Shown here: in pieces, positions 1 to 12,182 of the stretch
How positions within the stretch are numbered: position 1 is the first letter of the stretch
Layout of the letters: each line of letters starts with the position of its first letter
Assembly: GCA_019828595.1 (NCBI GenBank)
Contig: JAHQRK010000014.1
Location: 558,001 to 622,000 of the forward strand
Direction: 5' to 3'
DNA: 64,000 nt
From: Aphanomyces cochlioides
Taxonomy: Eukaryota > Oomycota > Saprolegniomycetes > Saprolegniales > Verrucalvaceae
Made by a program: the position numbers and the translations under genes
The notes under the pieces: model-generated
Database searches by the model: none
The model's input: the letters and a program-made list of their open reading frames with translations, nothing else
What the model was told of the DNA's origin: nothing

Positions 1-3000
1 AGGAATTTGTTTCTGGAACTCTTGAAAGTCATGATGCAAAGTCATATAAAGCAAGAAGAAAAGCACAACATCTTTTGCACGCAACTCGTCGAGATTTTGC
101 GAAGAGAAATTGATATTCTTGACATGACAAGCCTTCCATTGCTTATCGAGCATATATTACACTCAGTTGAACAAGCTTATCGTAACCAAGAAGAAAACCA
201 AGAAATGATTCCAATACCAATACCCTCAGTTGAATTACTCCCCCATTTACTTGGCCGCATGCTTTGCTTTGCCCACGCAGTTTTACCTCCAGCTACTGTA
301 TCCAACTGGGATTTCAACGAAGGCGATCCGTGGACAGGTACAATGTTGAACGTTCGAGTCCTGATTAAATTTGTTTTGCAGGTAGCATCTATGTAGGAAA
401 AGCGCTTGATCGACTAATGAAAGCTCGGTGGCCACAGCAATTTATCAATCAAGTATGAAAAGATTGTCGTTGTTTCGTAATAACTCCGTGCGGTGTAGAT
501 GGTTGTGATATTTCGCGAAGTTCCGTTGTCGACAGAGCAACAAGCGCAAATGTGTAGAAAATTTCTCGCTCAAGTCGAGGTGGAAATGTCGCCATCATAT
601 CCGGAAGCGCAACCAGACTATGCTGTATTGCCCACTCTACTGCATCAGCTGCAACTGTTTGTCCAGAATGCTTCAAAGAGCCTAAAATATGAAGTTGTAA
701 GCTGTTGGATGCATTACTTGCTCGAGTTAGCAAAAGAAGCTGACCGAGTAGACGCCCCAGCTCGTCAGTTCTCCAAGAGTCAATATGGTGCTCAAGAATT
801 GCGTGCGATTCAAGCAACAATGCTCTATCAACTTGACAAATTGCTCCACCAAGACGACTCATTGGGAGCTCTACTCTTGGACCAAATTCAGTCACGTGAG
901 TGGACGTCCACACATATATCTGTCCTATTTATTCTGCGAAACCATTCGAAACACCAAACGGCAGTCGACAAGCTGTTGCTCGAATTCATTGGGAAACGAG
1001 ATAAAGGTATCAATGTGAAGTTTCTCATAAGGTCAATATTTTAGTAGATGACGCCTTGCCAATGTTTTTGTCCGTCACGTCGTCGTCAGGGCGAGGCCAA
1101 ATGGAATCTCTTGTGGTTAGTGCAGTTCAAGTTGGATTTGCTTTTCTTGCCTCGGGGGTGAAAAATGTTGCCGAAGTTGGTGTTGATATGATCCGCCATA
1201 CGTTTCATCAGCACGCCTTTGCTCGAGCCTCAGTCATCGATATGGTTGTCAACTTGCTGCTCATTACAAAACAAGCAGCTGCTGGGCACTCTATCCTTGA
1301 GTTAGCGCATATCAAGCTCCTTGCCACTCTTGTCGAAAGCTGCCTGTTGGATTTTGACCATACTCTTTTGGAACGAGTGCGTGAATTGATTGAGTATTTG
1401 CCTGAATTCCCCCTCGTTGTTGCGGTATCCCTTCTGGCTGCCCTTGCACAAGTTTTACGACAAAAAATGCATCTACGGAATGCCCTTATTTTGACAATGC
1501 GGAAAGCCATGTTTAAACGTGGGGCGTCTGCACGCATCGTTGCAATCCACGGCCTGTGCGCGGTTTTAGAATGCGCAATGCATGCCAACAACGCCAAGCC
1601 AATCTATTTCACCCAGCGATACAAATCTGCACATCATGCTAGTCAAGTCATTATGAGCCAGTCGCAATCTGTAGTCCAAATGGATAGCCAGGATGTCGAA
1701 CAAGGCAATGTCGTCAGTGTGTTCCGGCAATTTGCCTCTCTCTTCCGCAAAGCCTTGACCTGCCAGCGGTCAGTTCGCGAAGCTTTGTACATTCAACTGA
1801 AGCTCGTCGTCAAACAATGCCCCGATCTTCGAAATAGTGTTCTCGAACTCCTGTGGCCACATATGAAAGAAGTTATTGAACCAAACGAAGCACTGAGTCC
1901 ACCTGTATATCTAAAGGACGATGATGCAATTCCTCTCCTTCTCGACACTCTGTTAGCTTGCGAAGCACCATTTGTACCACCGCTGATGGAACGCATGAAG
2001 AATGTTGAAATGGAAGATTTTGAACTGGACAAAACTAGCGTCGTCGTCCAGGGATCACCGACCTATACAAGAGCGAAACAAGTGATTCAACTGTGTGATG
2101 TCGCGCTGAATCATATCTGGGTTTGTCGTCGACTTTGATATTGCTCTAAACTTTTGATATAGGAGCAAGACCGCGAAAGCGAAATTTTGAGTTTGGACCA
2201 AAGGATGCAAAGTTTAAAGTTGATAGAAGTTCGGCACAAAGTCCAGCTCTTGATGAAAGCGCAGAATGTACCCAAGAAAGGCAAAGGAAAAGGCAGCAGT
2301 GATGCAGACAAAACAAACAAAACTACCAGTGGCGCTCGTGCAGCTCCCACTGAGGATGAGCCCATGGCGTTGTTGATTCACCATCGGTCGATTACTATTG
2401 TCTTGCAGTCCATGGTGAAGAACGTTGACTCGAACTTGAACGCTCCTGTCGCCCAAGAGTGTGTTTTGCAAATGACTACCCAATTGATGAAACACTGGCG
2501 TGCTGAACAAGATCAAATATGGCTCCAAGCTAAGCCAACAAGAATATTACGGTTGTCTCCGCGGATGCAGGAGGAATATTTGACCTTGTTGATTGCTTTG
2601 CTTTGGAAAACTGCCGAAGATCTTCTAGATGGTGCCAGAGTGGATCAACCTTCGACCGAATCAACTGCTGGAAACAAGAAAACTGGAAAAGCAAAGGAAT
2701 GTCCAACCGAGTCGCTTCAATCGGTCTCGTACAAAATCATTCATTTAATTTTTGCAGCCATGGCACCACGCACGGACAAATTGCTTGGACCCATGCTGGG
2801 CAAAGCGCTATCATTCGAGAAACTAGCACTCGAATTGCAAAAGAAAGTCTTTAGCCTTATTCGAGACGGCAAGGAAGTGGAAGCGCATCTAATTTTGCAA
2901 CTCTTGGTCGAGTATATTTTTCCTTTGTTTTCCGACGAGATGACCGAACGAGCTCAGAAATGGATGGAAGCCATGTGTGCGAGCCAAGTGAAAATGACGC

Positions 3001-4131
3001 ACTTGCCACTGGTCACTCTCTTTGTCAATACATTATTGCGCTCCCCCCTGAAACTACTTTTGTTTGCCAACGAAATCAAGCGTCATTTGGCAGACGAAGA
3101 AAGCGGAGACGAAGAAGATGCCGAAGGAAAACTCAAGTTATCGTGCATCAATTCGAAAACGATTGGGCCGATAACGACGATGCTCGTCGAGGCACTAGAG
3201 CGAGGGATGCACAAAGTTGAAGCAGGTTTCAAGGGTCGTTCAGCGACTCAGGTAATACAGTGAGCCTCTTACAGCCTCAAATCTTCTTGTGAGGAACCTT
3301 CTCAAGAGTCGTTGTACTTGGAGCTGACTTCCATCAGTCAATGCTGCGCACCTCTGATGTTATGCTCATTTCCAACTCAAGCAATTGCTGCCCGAGTTGT
3401 CCGAACTATGCTTCGCTTGTACAAACTATGTACATCTGTCATACAGCGCCGACTCCGCGCCAAAGACACAACAGTTCGAGAACCTGTCCGCCGGTTTTTA
3501 GATGCAACAAGCAAGCATTTGACACCTATGGTAAGTCTATATAACCTCGTGCTCTAAGGAACGTCACTAACTAGGTGTTACAATTTATTGCATGCAACCA
3601 CGAAGAAAATAAACGTCTGGCACAGACAAAGAAAACCAAGAAGAACCCCGATGCTAAATTAATCCCCGACTTGATTTTCCAAATTGAACAATATGACGTG
3701 ATGATCATAAAGCTATCAAAGTTGTGCAAGGTTTGTCGTCTCATTTCCTGAAGTTCTAATACGAAATTTGTGCACAGACGGTCAATTTCAGTCGGTGGTG
3801 CGAGCGGCGTCAAGCGCGTGATTTCAAGATCAATGCTGATAAAGTGATGCGCGTATTACCACAAGATCATGAGGAAGAAGACGATACACAGAGCGAACAT
3901 CGGTCGCATTCCGATGACGAGTCAAAATCAGCAGCTGCAACAAATGATGATGATGACGAAATCCCAGTTGACCACGACACGGCGGCTCATGCGGACGAGA
4001 ACGAGGAATCCAATGAAGATGACGATGACGATGTCCCCGCAACAGCTCGACAAGCGGATGAAGACGACGAAGAGGAAGAGGATGAAATTGCATCTCGACA
4101 TGTCAAGCGGCGTCGGGTCGTCGGCGAATAG
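1..4131 (+). CDS. FANCI: FANCI homologue (Fanconi anaemia ID-complex subunit), 5' end outside window
   Basis: FANCI pairs with FANCD2 as the DNA clamp of interstrand-crosslink repair in the nucleus. Exons read as 1-337, 382-453, 499-1006, 1045-2120, 2163-3251, 3294-3530, 3575-3730 and 3778-4131; all joins keep frame, giving about 1275 residues, close to the ~1300 of animal FANCI. Diagnostic matches recalled from the family: NALILTMRKAMFKR (about 1480-1520), EMEDFELDKTS (about 2010-2040), DLIFQIEQYD (about 3670-3700) and ARDFKIN (about 3815-3840). The C-terminus is a long Asp/Glu-rich tail ending in a basic KRRR patch, as in FANCI. An S/TQ cluster lies at about 1610-1695, where animal FANCI carries its ATR-phosphorylated SQ cluster. 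The lysine expected near the ubiquitination site reads as Ile (1536-1538). The first residues are cut by the window edge. The family call is firm; the exact exon ends are inferred. Confidence 0.9.
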
Positions 4132-4177
4132 TATACCGTCTAGTTATTGATACAGGTAATATCATGGACAATCATGA

Positions 4178-6193
4178 CTAGGCTGTTTGTGCGAGCTGGT
4201 CTTGCCAAACTTTGAGATTGCGATCCAGTTGGTCAAGGCAATGTTTCAGGCTCACTTTGGGCACTTTGCTCAGTGTTTGGAACACTGGTTTGACGATGCC
4301 CATGATGAAACCGGCTTGCATTTTCGCTTCTGGGATCGGATTCAGCCGGTCGCAACCAAAGCTGATCGGTAATGTTAACGCCCTCTCTTGATCGCCCTGC
4401 GCATAGAATTCAGTCATGATACGCTCTGTCCACACAGCGTAGATTGGCCATGGCTTGACTGGGTTAGATACATCAGCGGCATGCAGCGCCACCTACAAAA
4501 CGATGAGCCAACAAAAATTCCCAGCATTGTCCTACTTGGAGCAGCAGTCGTTGGTCTTCAGGGTTGCTAAAGTCAGTGTGATCATCGTCGAGGCTACGAA
4601 AAAGAATTTGTCCTATGGACATGCTGTGGTGGTGTTTGTACCTCTGAAGCAAGCCGTCGAGACGACCCAGGTAGAGCGAATGGTTCTTGTTGTCAGTCGC
4701 CAGCACCATGTCAATGATCAAATTGCGCACTTCAATCTGCTCGACGTCGGTCAACGTTGCGAGAATGTCACACTCATTGCTGTGAAGCAATTCAAACGCA
4801 ACGGCGCAGTGCATGTTTTCAAGCGGAGATCGGTAAGCGTATCGAATCGCCAACTTGTCGTTTGTGTTGATGTGAAAATTGTTGGAAAACCCGGTGTGGC
4901 CCTAAAACCTGGTCAACCAAGCTGCAATTTACTCGAGATTTCGTACAACGTCATGGCATGCGGCGGCAATCAGTGCTGCAAATCGACCACGCATTGAAAT
5001 TTGGGTCCCAAGACCTCCCAGAGTCAGAAAATGATGCATGCTTTGCATCACATCAGCGGCGTGTTCAGCTACAAGATGGCCACTAGACGTGAGAAGAGCT
5101 CGAGGCATTAATGGCACGCACCATTGTGGTATGGATTGAGTAAATACTTGTTCTGGATGCTGCATGAAGAAAAAGAAGACCGTGGTGAGCAACAATAAGA
5201 AAGATGGAACACATACCCAACAAAGAAAGCTCGAAGCGTTGCGGGTGGAATACTGAAGTGGTTGCACATGTTCTGAGCGTCGAAGCAAGCGCATCCGACG
5301 ATCAAGAGGACTTCGTCAAAGTGCAATTTCGACAACTAGCAAACTTCAATGTTGGTGGCAATGTGCACTTTGACGTTGTACCTCGAGGACATTGAAGCTC
5401 CACGTCGAGATTTTCGTCAATTCTTTCTTGATCTGCCCGATTGTTTCCATTTCGACGCCAAACAACGTGTCGAGTGCGCCTCGTCGTTGGCGATATCGAC
5501 CACCTGGACTGTCAGGTGGAGGAACTCCCCCTGGGACGGATCCTACGGTACTACGACTGCAATCATGCTACTACTCTGCGATGGTCATCATACGTGGCAT
5601 CGTCGTCGACTGCAGCTGCTAGTTCGTCCGTCATCGAGTTGCCGCGGTTGCTCTTGAACGCTTTGATACACCGCTGGACAAGACTCGCCCGACGCAACGC
5701 GATGCGGAAATTGTCTCGAGCTTCTTCCGTCTACACAGATGGCGAACGATAAAGATTTGGGTTGCCCCGGCCACACCTTGCTCGAGTAGTTTTGGTTGAT
5801 GAAGCCTTGGACTTTTTCGTCAAAGACATCCCGGTTGGACGAAAACGTGCGGTGGAGCGTCCGTTCCACTTCTCGGGCATAGACAGGTGTTTCCGCGTCG
5901 ACAAGCTCGGCAAATGCAGATAGCAATACCTCCACGTCTGCCAAATTTACACGGGTTTGCTTGTCTTCGTTGTCAGAGCATTGTTGGTGCATTCTGCGCA
6001 GTATCGTGACGGCACTCACGATGGGCGAATCCGACTCGTCGTCGTCGTCATCGCCGTTGCCGTCGTCCGATCCCGACGATGAAGGTGGTGCATATCGAAG
6101 TTGCGTTGGCGATGTCGACGTTGTACTGGTCGTGCTGCCGCGCAGTATGCGCGCCGCTTGAATCAACGCTTCGCGCTGTTTCTGCAGTGGCAT
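4178..6193 (-). CDS. 3',5'-cyclic-nucleotide phosphodiesterase (class I PDE, HDc domain)
   Basis: Hydrolyses cAMP and/or cGMP in signalling. Eight exons on the minus strand: 6193-5777, 5730-5594, 5556-5382, 5335-5217, 5159-5122, 5068-4947, 4901-4536 and 4492-4178. Introns are 37-53 nt and the joins are in frame, for 562 aa. The N-terminal ~140 residues are family-unspecific with an acidic Asp/Ser run. The catalytic domain carries NPYHNAEHAADV (assembled across the 5122/5068 join), HDVGHTGFSNNF (across 4947/4901), NLIIDMVLATD, HAADVSNPVKPW (the metal-binding Asp) and QAGFI, whose Gln is the purine-selectivity residue. All metal-binding His/Asp positions are present, so the enzyme should be active. 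There is no GAF or membrane segment, so regulation and cAMP/cGMP preference cannot be read. Its 3' end lies 46 bp from the convergent FANCI stop, and a G-rich tract lies upstream. Confidence 0.9.
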
Positions 6194-6439
6194 GATGCGA
6201 ACGACTGCGGCCGACTTGTCGTAAAAGATGTTGAAACTCCCAACTAAGTTTTTTAGGTATATATCTGCCTCTTTTTCGAATGTTCGACTCGAAACTTATA
6301 AGATACGCTTCAACCGATTGGCTCCAAGTGCACTTTGGCGTTTCGGACGTGTTGTGGCGACTGCGACGGTCACGTTCTACCGTGTCCAGACGAGCGGACA
6401 ACCCATTTGACCATTCACGGCCACCGACCTACACCCAGC

Positions 6440-6560
6440 CAATACTACGATCAAAAGATGTCAAGGGGTTGAAGGGGTTTGGCGACGGGGTTAAGGGGTG
6501 CAAGGGTTTACAATCTCAAGCGGGTTTAAGAGTGGTCCGGGGTGAAGGGGTTTGAACGAA
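6440..6560 (+). other. G-run cluster upstream of the phosphodiesterase gene
   Basis: Five or more GGG/GGGG runs occur within about 95 bases (GGGG at 6465, 6474, 6487 and 6495, GGG at 6504, and further runs to 6550), with loops of 4-9 bases for the first four. This spacing is compatible with a G-quadruplex on the + strand. It lies in the 395-bp gap between the start of the phosphodiesterase gene and the end of the FYVE gene, so it could be promoter or 3'-UTR sequence. No function is shown. Confidence 0.5.
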
Positions 6561-6587
6561 ATCTCAAGGACAGATGATTATGTTAGG

Positions 6588-8910
6588 TTACGGCTTGGTT
6601 CGGACATTTTCGACATGAGGGGGCTCGAAGCGACCTATCTTGGATAGCCCGATCGTCAATCGCTCCGACGCGGCGATGACGTCAGGAGACAGATCTTTAG
6701 TTTGTTTTGAAGTGGGCTTCGTAGGCGACGAAGTCGGGGATGACGAAGAGGATGTCGATCCCGGCGGGTTGAGTAATAGCCCCCTCCGTGAACTTTGAAC
6801 GCTTGGACAAATGAGCATCTCGGAGACAAGTGCATACGGGTGGATGGATGGAGTCATCGGTGTCGTTGCAGGAATTGCAGGAGCTTCTCGGACTTCTGGG
6901 GCTTTGGGAGCTTCTTGTACATTCGGAGACCCTTCTTTTGGTTCTTCTACAGCTTCCTGAGTTACGGATTGGTTTGCTTCCTCAGCGAGTGGCGAAGGAG
7001 GCGGTGCTGCAACGTCTTCATGATCTTCCACTGTTTCTTCGGCGAGAGACTGTAGCTGCACAGGCCCGTCGTTGTCACCTTCGCTTTCTTCATCTTCTTC
7101 ATCTAAAGACAAATCGCTGACGTCCGAGACGCGGCCCGTTGAATGTGAAACGCGGTGCATAGCAAGGAGTGAATTGAATTGCCAATCCAAGGATGACGAC
7201 GATGTCGATTTCAATACCGACGACGGTCGATCCAAGCTGTGGAAAGAGATATCTTCAGGATTGAACTGCTCAATGCCAAAGGTTTCTCCGAGAGGATTCG
7301 CACCACGGGCTTGCCGCATGCGCTTCAAGCCATCTCCTGGTTTTTTCTACAGGGATGCGTCAATGTATTGCAGTCGATAGAAATGGACTCACCACAGGCA
7401 GTGCAGAGCGAGGTTGAAACACAGTTGGCACCTTGGATGTCATGGGCATGATCTCTTCTTGGACTTCGACGGATGCTTCAGCAATGTCAGCAACGAGTGA
7501 GCTGTTAGCTGCATCACAGGACAGCGAAACTGATGGTCGAAATGGGTTCGCCATGAGGGCAGCGCGGTGACTCATGAACCAGTCTGAGGACTGGTATCGT
7601 TTGCCACGGCGGCGTTCCGACTGGGCTTTAGAAGGCTGAGGTTCCTCTTCACATGTCTCGTCAGCAGCTGCAGCCGCACTCGCTACTACATTTACATCAG
7701 GCGATCTGGCATTATAAAAAAAGCACAAACCTTCGTAGCTCAAACGCTTGTTGGTGCATTGAATGCATACGCGGATGTTCACTGGACCTGAGCCGTCCAA
7801 GTCGACAAGAATATCCGAGCTGCATTTTTTGCACACGACGGTGCCACATTTTCGGCAGTGGCGCTTTGTGAAGGCGAATTTATCGAAGCAGACTTGGCAG
7901 TAGAGAGCATGTTTCTTGGGCTCAACGTGGGCGAAGAAGGCCTTTGGATCGAGATTCTTCACTCGGAAAAAATGCTGGAGCCGTCCCACTTCCATTACCC
8001 GCCGCCGCATGACAGAACTCATGACCCATTGCGGTAAACTGCCTTTCAAATCCACTTGGAGTACATGGATGACTTCGAGACAATTTGGCGTGTCTGACTC
8101 GATAAATACATAACCTACATATCCACAATGAGCAAATTAATTGAGCGGCGGCAGCGTACCGGAGCGGTAGATACTGGCACGGACAAGCCCATGCGATTTT
8201 TCCATCGGTGGACAATGATCCCAACTGACCGAGTGCATGCTGTTGACCCATCCTCGTCGTCCTGTTCGTCGGTCCACGAATTCATCCTGACATTCGAGAA
8301 AGCAAAAGTCGCGGTGCTTGATAAACATCGTCGGCGATTCGACGGCCGCCCATTTCAAACCAATGTAATGCATAGGTGTGGCATCAGACGGAAGCACAAG
8401 GTTTGTCAAGGTAGCGCAGTCGAGATAATCTGGCGCAAACGATTTGGCAAATTCGCGGAACTCGGCTGTTGATTCGTGGCGGAACACTTGCGCCACTTGA
8501 TCGAGCGATGCATGCAGTTGTGTCGTCGCGCAAAAGTATGAAATGGAGGACGTGTCGCCGGCCATCTTTCCCATGTAGACTTGGACGTGCGACGATGCTG
8601 GAGATGATATTGGAATCCAAGTCACAGGTCCGCCGTGGAGACGTGCATAATAGATAACTTTCGTGCACGACTTGCGCGCGACCGAGTTGAAAAACTCGGT
8701 TTCATTTGCTGAGAGCTTTGGGATGCGAAAATGATCGTTTGGGAGCGGAAACTTGGACGACGTCGACGCACTATGGCTGCTGCTGCCTCCACTGTCACCA
8801 GGACCTCGGCTTGTCATTGTGTTTCTTCTCATCGTCTTGGCAATGTGACCACAGAGATGGTCCGCTTCTTGGCTGCCTGATGGAAACACGAAATGCGCTT
8901 TCCAGTGCAT
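6588..8910 (-). CDS. START-like / FYVE zinc-finger protein
   Basis: Probable phosphoinositide/lipid-binding protein of the START-FYVE family expanded in oomycetes. Three exons, 8910-8160, 8114-7393 and 7346-6588, join in frame to 743 aa. A 45-nt stretch at about 7690-7735 has GT...AG ends and could be a further frame-neutral intron. Residues about 50-290 look START-like. The FYVE finger follows: CQVC, then HCRKC, CKKC and CIQC zinc ligands. The basic phosphate-binding box reads TKRHCR instead of the usual R(R/K)HHCR, so PI3P affinity may be altered. The C-terminal third is low-complexity acidic/proline-rich (Glu, Pro, Ser) without a recognised domain. The ATG at 8908-8910 is the first Met of the frame. 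The FYVE call rests on visible zinc ligands; the START call on length, position and knowledge of the family. Confidence 0.82.
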
Positions 8911-9657
8911 GAAATGGCCAATCTCAATCTCAATTAAGAAAAAATCTCAATTCTATAATATTACATTTAATAATCGATTAATTGAATTAATTTTAAATCA
9001 ATTTTCTGAATTTATCCCCATTTTGAGTTTATTATTTTGAGCTTGTAACTTCGACCACATGGCCGCCAGTGTGGACCTTGAGCTTTTACCCGTGTTTGGG
9101 AAAAGAAATCGGCCTCTGTCGTTGACAAAAGCTTTGTCGGCTCAGTGCTGAGAGTTGCTAATCCTGTCTTTGAGGTTTACTACGTCGATTGTGCCAACGT
9201 TTGACGCGTGGACTCGTGTCTACCCAAGTGTTCAGCATGACAAAAAAGAGTCCATTTCGTACGTGTGAATGCTTCTTTGACTTATCTACGGCGGGCAAGT
9301 TGTAGAGATGGGTCGGAGCTTTTGCAAGCAAGTGATAATGCAGATGCGCTGAGCAGAGACGAATGGGATAGGCTGTCACGCTTGTGTACAAGCAGCAACA
9401 CCATGGCTATTTGCCATCCGCACTGGATCTGGCGTCCATATGACATGAGGAACACTCGACTGATGCAGGTTCCGCAAAGGATTTGAGTAGAGGGGAGGGA
9501 GACGTAGGGGCATGACAACTCGAATGGAAGAGGCTTCGACAGTGTGCAGCTGCCCGGACTGAATAACCACAACCGTTGTGCAATGGTTGTTCCACAACGT
9601 CAGGCAGGTACGACGACAACATTTTCATGCGAGAGAAAGCAGAAGTAGCCACCTCAG
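8911..9657. other. No firm gene; AT-rich promoter side then coding-like scraps
   Basis: 8930-9020 is very AT-rich (promoter side of the FYVE gene). From 9059 there are short plus-strand stretches with coding-like composition, for example an ATG frame at 9059 and a frame at 9265-9486. They may be upstream exons of the ORF interrupted by the mariner element, but I cannot connect them with confidence and recognise no domain. Confidence 0.3.
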
Positions 9658-9837
9658 ATGAGTCCTGAGTCGAGTAGTAACACTCTGGTTAACCCATTTG
9701 TACAGTCAAAGATGCGACCATTTCGAACTTTGATTGCCTGCAATTTGGGAAAGAATACAAGTCTTGGCGTGCGCAAAAGTCACGCCATGAACACGACGCA
9801 ATGGCGTATGATAGTTGCACAATGGCACAAATGCTAC

Positions 9838-11670
9838 TACTACTCTGGTCCATATTTCCAGTCACATTTATTTCACTTGAGTAAAGTATGCCATCTTCAA
9901 AAATGTGACTTGAAGTTTGTATAGGATTTTGAGACCTTATATATCAATCGAATATTTTAATGCAATTTAATTCACAACTCATCTAAGGTATTCAAGAGCC
10001 CTTTTGCCTTGTTGTAGATGGCATGATCACACTTCACGTTGAAATTTGCGAGATGGATTCCCGTGCTGTTCTTGTTCATGTGTGGCATTTCATAATCGTT
10101 GTCACCAGCTCTTCCCATGCACGTCTCCATTACCTTTTGAAGTGTGATAAAAGTTCTTGACAGCGTATCAAATGGCAATTCTTCAAAAGACTGCTTAACA
10201 GCGTCAATCAAACTTGGGATGTCCTTGCAGCACTTTTTCTGTTGCAAGCTTTGGGTTGAATTGAAATATCCAAGGTCAAGAACATTATAGTCGGGACTGT
10301 TCGGTGGTTGCGTCGTTACTTCAATGTTGGAAACACCATGCATCTGCAGCATTCTCGTTGTCAAAGAGCGATGAGGCCCAGCATTATCATGCTGCAGGAG
10401 TATGGTGCTTCCACCATAAGTCGACGGGAATTTGGCTTGAATTGCTGGTATCACGTTGTCCAAAATCATGCGGGCATAGTTTGCTGAGTCGACATTTTCA
10501 GGGACCATTTCAATCGTTCCTTTTTTGCGGTTCTTGCTACTCCTCTTGGCGGCCATAAGCTTGACAAACGGCCAAATCCCAATTTTGCCATCAAATCCAT
10601 TTAGGCTGTGAGCATCACCACGGGGTCGAGCTACGGCCGCCAAGAACATAACTTTGGTAATAAAGCGTGTCGACTTGGCTGATCGTTTGGGCAGGACTTC
10701 ATCATTGTAAGCGTAAAATCGCTTTTTCACTTTGGTAATGTAGAACCATTTTTCATCAATGTGCACGCGATTATGCATATTGTTGAAAGCCAAAACGCCT
10801 CGTGGTCGACAGTCTACGTGCTGCAGAGCATGTCGCACTCGAGCGACCTTATTTGCATCCGTCAACAATGGCTTTGTACGGCTAGTTCTCGCCTTCAAGC
10901 CTTCTCTTTCTTTCATGTGCCGTATCAGAGTCGTCTTTGGAACATGACATTGCTCCTCAAGCGCACGTAAAGTTTGACGATCGTGCAGAAGAACTGCCTT
11001 CACTTTCTCTTCGATTTCCTCTGCGGTCCATTTTCTCTTTCTGCCTCTTTTTCCTATATAAGACCACTTTAGAAACTTATATCCCCATAACATAATACTA
11101 TTATGTCAATTTATAAAATTATGCAGGTTTTACCTCGATTGTTCATGCTGAAGTCAGCGGAAAGTCTGCCGTCAAGAAGAGACCCGCGAAGGCGCTTCCA
11201 TAAGCGAGCCACGGTCCGCCAGTGGCAACGAAAGGACGCAGCAACTGCTGTGTATGTACCATGTTTGAGTTGGCCTTTGTACGACAGCTCAAGAAGAGCC
11301 TCGTACATGTTTCGTTGTGTCGTCTCGTCAAGTTGAATTGGTCGGCGCGCTTCGTCCAGGGACTGTGTCATAACTTGTAGATGCTGAGACCGACACTGTT
11401 CGACACTCGCAATGCGTGAATGCTTCGCTTGTTGGCTCAAAAAGGACAATGAATGAATATTGACACATTTTGTTATTCTCGCCCAAGGCGCCAATTTTTC
11501 CCCCGTCATATCTCATGTGTCAGAACGATTCAGAACATCGCGAAAACACCCAATGAAACGCCAGATCTTGTACATTTCTAAAAGCCAATCAAATCGCACG
11601 ATTGTGGTTGATTAGAAAAATTCCGCCAATTAAAATGCAAATGTGACTGGAAATATGGACCAGAGTAGTA
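9838..11670 (-). mobile_element. Plant-type mariner (IS630-Tc1-mariner superfamily) element, apparently complete
   Basis: Perfect terminal inverted repeats of about 32 bp at 9838-9869 and 11639-11670, starting TACTACTCTGGTCC, with the TA dinucleotide at each tip as the expected target duplication. The 1.8-kb element carries one intact two-exon transposase gene on the minus strand and nothing else. Perfect ends and an open transposase suggest a young, possibly active copy. It shares the CTACTCTGG end with the second mariner at 60375-62085. Confidence 0.9.
9972..11509 (-). CDS. Mariner transposase (plant-type, DDxD)
   Basis: Cut-and-paste transposase. Exons 11509-11134 and 11053-9972 (intron 80 nt) join in frame to about 485 aa. 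The N-terminal exon holds a helical region (LDETTQRNMYEALLELS...) of the type preceding the helix-turn-helix in oomycete Tc1-like transposases. The second exon opens with a basic KRGRKRKW patch and a second HTH-like stretch. Catalytic residues: HIDEKWF (first Asp), LLQHDNAGPH (second Asp) and SPDYNVLDLGYF (third Asp). The NVLDLG box is the signature of plant-type (Soymar-like) mariners rather than animal Tc1 (DD34E). No stop or frameshift is visible, and no host cofactor is encoded. Confidence 0.9.
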
Positions 11671-11812
11671 TTCGGCTGTGAAATGGCGTTGCAAACATGC
11701 TCCAAAATTAAGGCACATTGTGCAACCTGGTTCGTTGTACAAACAAGTGTGCTATCCTCGTGGAGCATGGGTCTTTACGCAGCTATTACAGTTAATGACT
11801 CGTTCTTTCTAA

Positions 11813-12182
11813 CGTTACCATTGCTTGTCCAGCCGTGAGGAAAATTTACCAACTGCATTTGATGTGTTCATACCAACAGAAATTACCACAAGTAAACTGC
11901 TCAAAAGTGATAGAATGACATCTAACATAGACGGGATTGATGTTATCATCGATAAGCATAAAAGAGTTACTACTCAAGACACTTCAATCGTTGGCGTCTG
12001 CATTCCAACATATCTTCCGCTTGCCACCGTCATTACTCAAATCCCGCGTTTAACGCTTCTCAACTCCAAGCTTGAATAGTGCTTCGCCGGAATAAAGTTG
12101 CTCAACTATTATAAGTTTCCAAAGTACAAAAGACATATCATTTAATAGAGGAATTCGAAACATAATAACCTTTCTATTATTA
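11813..12182. other. No recognised gene
   Basis: A plus-strand frame of 84 codons (11825-12079, rich in Thr/Ile) is open, but it has no recognisable motif and an ambiguous start. It may belong to the degraded Harbinger copy that follows. Confidence 0.25.

Larger units (their letters stand above)
9658..11812 (+). pseudogene. Unidentified ORF split by a mariner insertion
   Basis: A plus-strand frame beginning at ATG 9658 runs into the left end of the mariner element at 9838. Skipping the element and one TA copy, the same frame continues at 11671 and stays open to a TAA at 11810-11812 (two segments, 9658-9839 and 11671-11812, about 107 codons). The join passes in frame through the TA target site. 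The protein is rich in Cys, Trp, Lys and His; motifs include QWRMIVAQWHKC before the insertion and KHAPKLRHIVQPGSLY after it. I do not recognise the family. It could be a host gene disrupted by insertion, or part of an older mobile element. Upstream exons are likely but unresolved. Confidence 0.45.

Noticed and set aside
3830..4093. His/Arg-rich frame opposite the acidic tail of FANCI
   Set aside because: Mirror of GAT/GAC/GAA repeats coding the acidic tail.
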